Shown here: piece by piece, positions 5,764 to 6,099 of the stretch
Position numbering within the stretch: the first letter of the stretch is position 1
Layout of the letters: the number at the start of each line of letters is the position of its first letter
Origin: Rhodospirillales bacterium
Lineage (GTDB): Bacteria; Pseudomonadota; Alphaproteobacteria; Acetobacterales; Acetobacteraceae
DNA length: 6,099 nucleotides
Direction: 5' to 3'
NCBI GenBank assembly: GCA_018971455.1
Contig: JAGXAV010000145.1
Location: 1-6,099 of the forward strand
Notes under the pieces: generated by a model
The model's database searches: none
The model's input: only the letters and a program-made list of their open reading frames with translations
What the model was told of the DNA's origin: nothing
Made by a program: the position numbers and the translations under genes

Positions 5764-6099
5764 CTACCTGGCGGCCGGCGGGGCGGCGAAGATGGCCTCG
5801 ATGGTGCGCGCCAGACCGTCGCGCCAGGGCGGCAGGACATGGCCGAAAACCTCGGCGAGGCGGCTGCAATCGAGCCGCGAATCGGCCGGACGCCGGGCCG
5901 GGGTCGGCCAGTCGGCGGTGGCGATGGGGGCGATGGCGGGCATCGGCACGCCGTGGCGCGCCGCCTCCTCGAAGGTGGCGACGGCCAGCCCGTGCCAGCT
6001 GGTCGCCCCGCCGCCGGCGGCATGGAAGATGCCGCCATGGGCGGCCTGCCAGCCGGCCTGTACGCGCCCGGCGACCGCCAGCACGGCGGCGGCAAGATC
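5764..6099 (-). CDS. rfbD: dTDP-4-dehydrorhamnose reductase, C-terminal part, cut by the window edge
   Basis: RfbD (RmlD) catalyses the last step of dTDP-L-rhamnose synthesis, reducing dTDP-4-dehydrorhamnose with NAD(P)H in the cytoplasm. Only the last 111 residues are present. They contain GGIFHAAGGGATSWHGLA (22-39 of the fragment), which corresponds to the family's substrate-domain GxxHxxGxGxTSWxxFA stretch. PTPARRPADSRLDCSRL (65-81), the very conserved RfbD C-terminal signature, follows, and then LPPWRDGLARTI. The stop is TAG at 5766-5764. Full-length proteins are about 290-300 residues, so the Rossmann half and the YxxxK motif lie beyond base 6099. The neighbouring glycosyltransferase supports a rhamnose polysaccharide locus, whose rfbA, rfbB and rfbC genes would be expected upstream, to the right of this window. 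Confidence 0.93.
   Translation of the reverse strand, partial: DLAAAVLAVAGRVQAGWQAAHGGIFHAAGGGATSWHGLAVATFEEAARHGVPMPAIAPIATADWPTPARRPADSRLDCSRLAEVFGHVLPPWRDGLARTIEAIFAAPPAAR

Noticed and set aside
5756..5869. An extended N-terminus for the glycosyltransferase starting at 5869
   Set aside because: Those 38 codons overlap the conserved end of rfbD in another frame and carry no family sequence. The GT-A domain starts right after the Met at 5755.

Overview
The window is very GC-rich (clearly above 70 % by eye), densely packed chromosomal DNA. Gene content and protein style suggest an alphaproteobacterium, perhaps of the Rhodospirillales/Acetobacterales group. That placement is inferred from composition and family resemblance only, because no rRNA or other marker gene is present. 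I see no mobile element, CRISPR array, tRNA or rRNA. It reads as an ordinary housekeeping and cell-envelope region, and I do not see a new multi-gene system in it.

The layout is four alternating blocks. (1) Minus strand, 1-570: the N-terminal 190 residues of a proline iminopeptidase, running off the left edge. (2) Plus strand, 625-2045: a small DUF423 membrane protein whose stop overlaps the GTG start of an RlmM-like 23S rRNA ribose 2'-O-methyltransferase. (3) Minus strand, 4122-1887: a tight three-gene operon encoding a secreted PCu(A)C-type copper chaperone with a methionine-rich tail, a SpoU/TrmH-type RNA methyltransferase resembling E. coli YfiF, and a D-2-hydroxyacid dehydrogenase. The first pair overlaps by 4 nt and the second pair is 2 nt apart. 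(4) Plus strand from 4184: an RluA-type pseudouridine synthase. It faces a minus-strand surface-polysaccharide pair: the C-terminus of dTDP-4-dehydrorhamnose reductase (entering from the right edge) followed 8 nt later by a family 2 glycosyltransferase.

Three unrelated RNA-modification enzymes (RlmM-like, TrmH-like, RluA-like) lie within about 4 kb. The rfbD and glycosyltransferase genes probably belong to a larger dTDP-rhamnose O-antigen or exopolysaccharide locus to the right. The two divergent gaps (571-624 and 4123-4183) are the only intergenic spaces of any size and must hold most promoters. No stretch over 300 bases lacks a gene.

The most unusual structure is at the two tail-to-tail junctions. 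At both, the plus-strand gene lacks an in-frame stop where its protein family should end, and it reads on in antisense to its convergent neighbour. In both cases a plus-strand stop lies within a few bases of the neighbour's stop but in the wrong frame. This could be real C-terminal extension, real frameshifting, or single-base indels in the sequence.
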